Source of the DNA: Myxococcus sp. RHSTA-1-4
Lineage (GTDB): Bacteria; Myxococcota; Myxococcia; Myxococcales; Myxococcaceae
NCBI RefSeq assembly: GCF_020037125.1
Contig: NZ_JAIQDG010000059.1
Coordinates: 1 to 41,577 of the forward strand
DNA length: 41,577 nucleotides
Direction of reading: 5' to 3'
The notes under the pieces were generated by a model. It did not search any database, was not told where the DNA came from, and saw only the letters and a list, made by a program, of their open reading frames with translations. Below, in pieces: positions 40,730 to 41,577 of the stretch (position 1 is its first letter; every line of letters starts with the position of its first letter). The translations under genes and the position numbers were made by a program.

Positions 40730-41488
40730 TCAGGAGCGGTGGCGCGCGGCGACGCGGTAGAGCTGGGTGAGGGAGTAGTCCAGCAGCGACTGGCGGGAAC
40801 GCATGTACCGATGGGCGCGAATCATGGGCAGCCAGACGCGGTTGCCCACGAGGACCTGCGCCTCCCCGAGCTTCTTGCGCGGTATCCACTGTCCTCCCAG
40901 GTTGCGCACCAGCACCTCTCCCAGGTACGCGCCCACGGCGGGCACCGCGTGCTCGTCGATTTTCTCCCGCTCGAAGACTTCCGGAAAATTCTCGAACCAG
41001 AACCGGGAGTCGACATCCGTGAGCGACTCGGGGGTTTCCTCGAAAACCGAGGGCACGTTCGTGTGCAGCAGCGCGACGAGGTGCTCGGCGAGGTAGCCGT
41101 AGTGCTCGCGCACGCGCTGGGGGCTCTCCACGTCCGAAGGCAGGGCGGAATCGGCGGGGAGCCACTCCTCGGGCTCGGGCGGCTGGTACGCGTTGAGCTC
41201 GGCAATCCTGCGCTGGCGCTCGCCGAGGGAGCTCAGGTCAACCACGCGGGAGAGGAGCGGAGCCACGTCCGAGTGGAAGCGGGGCTCCACGGGGGCCAGC
41301 GTGGCGCTGCGCTCGCGCAGGGTGCGCAGCACGGTGGAGAAGTCGAGTTCCGGGCGGAGGTGGACGTGGGCACGGGCCTGGGCCACACGAGCCTCGTCGC
41401 TGGCGAAGTCCGCGGCGGTGGGCCACGTCACCAGGAGGACGGAGCCATTGGGCAGTGCCTCCACCCGGTGCGCTGGCGTGGACAGCAT
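40730..41488 (-). CDS. Hypothetical protein (252 aa)
   Basis: From the ATG at 41488 (MLSTPAHRVEALPNGSVLLV). An upstream ATG at 41554 adds 22 residues with less typical codons. No signal or transmembrane segment. Motifs: VVDLSSLGERQRRIAELNAY, FWFENFPEVFEREKIDEHAV, then AVGAYLGEVLVRNLGGQWIP and WLPMIRAHRYMRSRQSLLDY. The pattern LGE-(V/L)-NLGGxW followed by YP/LP-x-x-R/K-x-Y resembles small bacterial families of unknown function that include immunity-like proteins, but I cannot name one. Strong third-position GC supports coding. Confidence 0.65.
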   Translation of the reverse strand: MLSTPAHRVEALPNGSVLLVTWPTAADFASDEARVAQARAHVHLRPELDFSTVLRTLRERSATLAPVEPRFHSDVAPLLSRVVDLSSLGERQRRIAELNAYQPPEPEEWLPADSALPSDVESPQRVREHYGYLAEHLVALLHTNVPSVFEETPESLTDVDSRFWFENFPEVFEREKIDEHAVPAVGAYLGEVLVRNLGGQWIPRKKLGEAQVLVGNRVWLPMIRAHRYMRSRQSLLDYSLTQLYRVAARHRS

Positions 41489-41577
41489 CCGCTCGCGGCC
41501 CTGTTGACGCGCACGTCTGCTGATGGGCGAGCAAGCCGGCTGGTTGATGGGCATCCGTCAGGAGCAGGCGGGCCGTC

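Noticed and set aside
40409..41577. A long plus-strand gene running off the right edge
   Set aside because: No domain was recognised and it is fully antisense to the better-supported 252-residue minus-strand gene. Only its first ~60 codons look possible, and start context is weak.

Overview
The window is high-GC DNA of a myxobacterium, most likely a Myxococcaceae member (Myxococcus or Corallococcus type). The evidence is a RomR-like polarity regulator, an encapsulin cargo protein of EncC type, a DUF2381 (TIGR02268) gene coupled to a Hanks kinase, many Asp/Gly-rich lipoproteins and a dense set of two-component genes. From memory, and not checked here, the order romR / CheW-like / GGDEF response regulator / encC / hybrid kinase / lipoprotein / groEL matches the M. 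xanthus MXAN_4461-4467 neighbourhood.

Region 1 (1-2.5 kb): a papain-like cysteine peptidase domain protein abuts a 5'-truncated tandem rhodanese. A GST-family gene follows. Region 2 (2.5-8.2 kb, all minus): a tightly packed run of ECF sigma factor, zinc-finger anti-sigma factor with DUF4384-like domain, caspase-fold peptidase with C-terminal barrel-like domain, two lipoproteins and an 81-residue protein. The first three genes overlap by ATGA, and the last pair by GTGA. Region 3 (8.2-15.2 kb, minus): CheW-like, romR, valS and nadC, ended by an intrinsic terminator. ValS carries an unusual ~300-residue C-terminal extension with a TPR and a histone H1-like Lys/Ala tail; RomR carries collagen-like Pro/Gly repeats. 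Region 4 (15.2-25.1 kb): GGDEF response regulator, encC, hybrid histidine kinase with a coupled lipoprotein, solo groEL with a CIRCE-like element, single-domain response regulator, TPR-zincin protein, and a divergent SDR/TetR pair sharing palindromic operators.

Region 5 (25.24-40.04 kb) is a 14.8-kb integrated element in the selenocysteine tRNA gene. The intact tRNA-Sec lies at the left end. A 66-bp copy of its 3' part, from the anticodon loop through CCA with one mismatch, lies at the right end. Next to the tRNA is a tyrosine recombinase. Pairs of GTACCCAAG-like repeats with 11-bp spacing lie near both ends. Inside are a TOPRIM/SF3 primase-helicase, an excisionase-like HTH protein, a GTGAC/GTCAC-rich possible origin, an AT-richer pair of nuclease-like genes, three XRE regulators, two Hanks Ser/Thr kinases, a DUF2381 protein and a stand-alone Mrr-N-like winged helix. 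It has the core of a phage-satellite or P4-like element with kinase and nuclease cargo; a role in phage defence is possible but only inferred.

Region 6 (40.04-41.58 kb): about 0.7 kb without a supportable gene, then a hypothetical protein on the minus strand.
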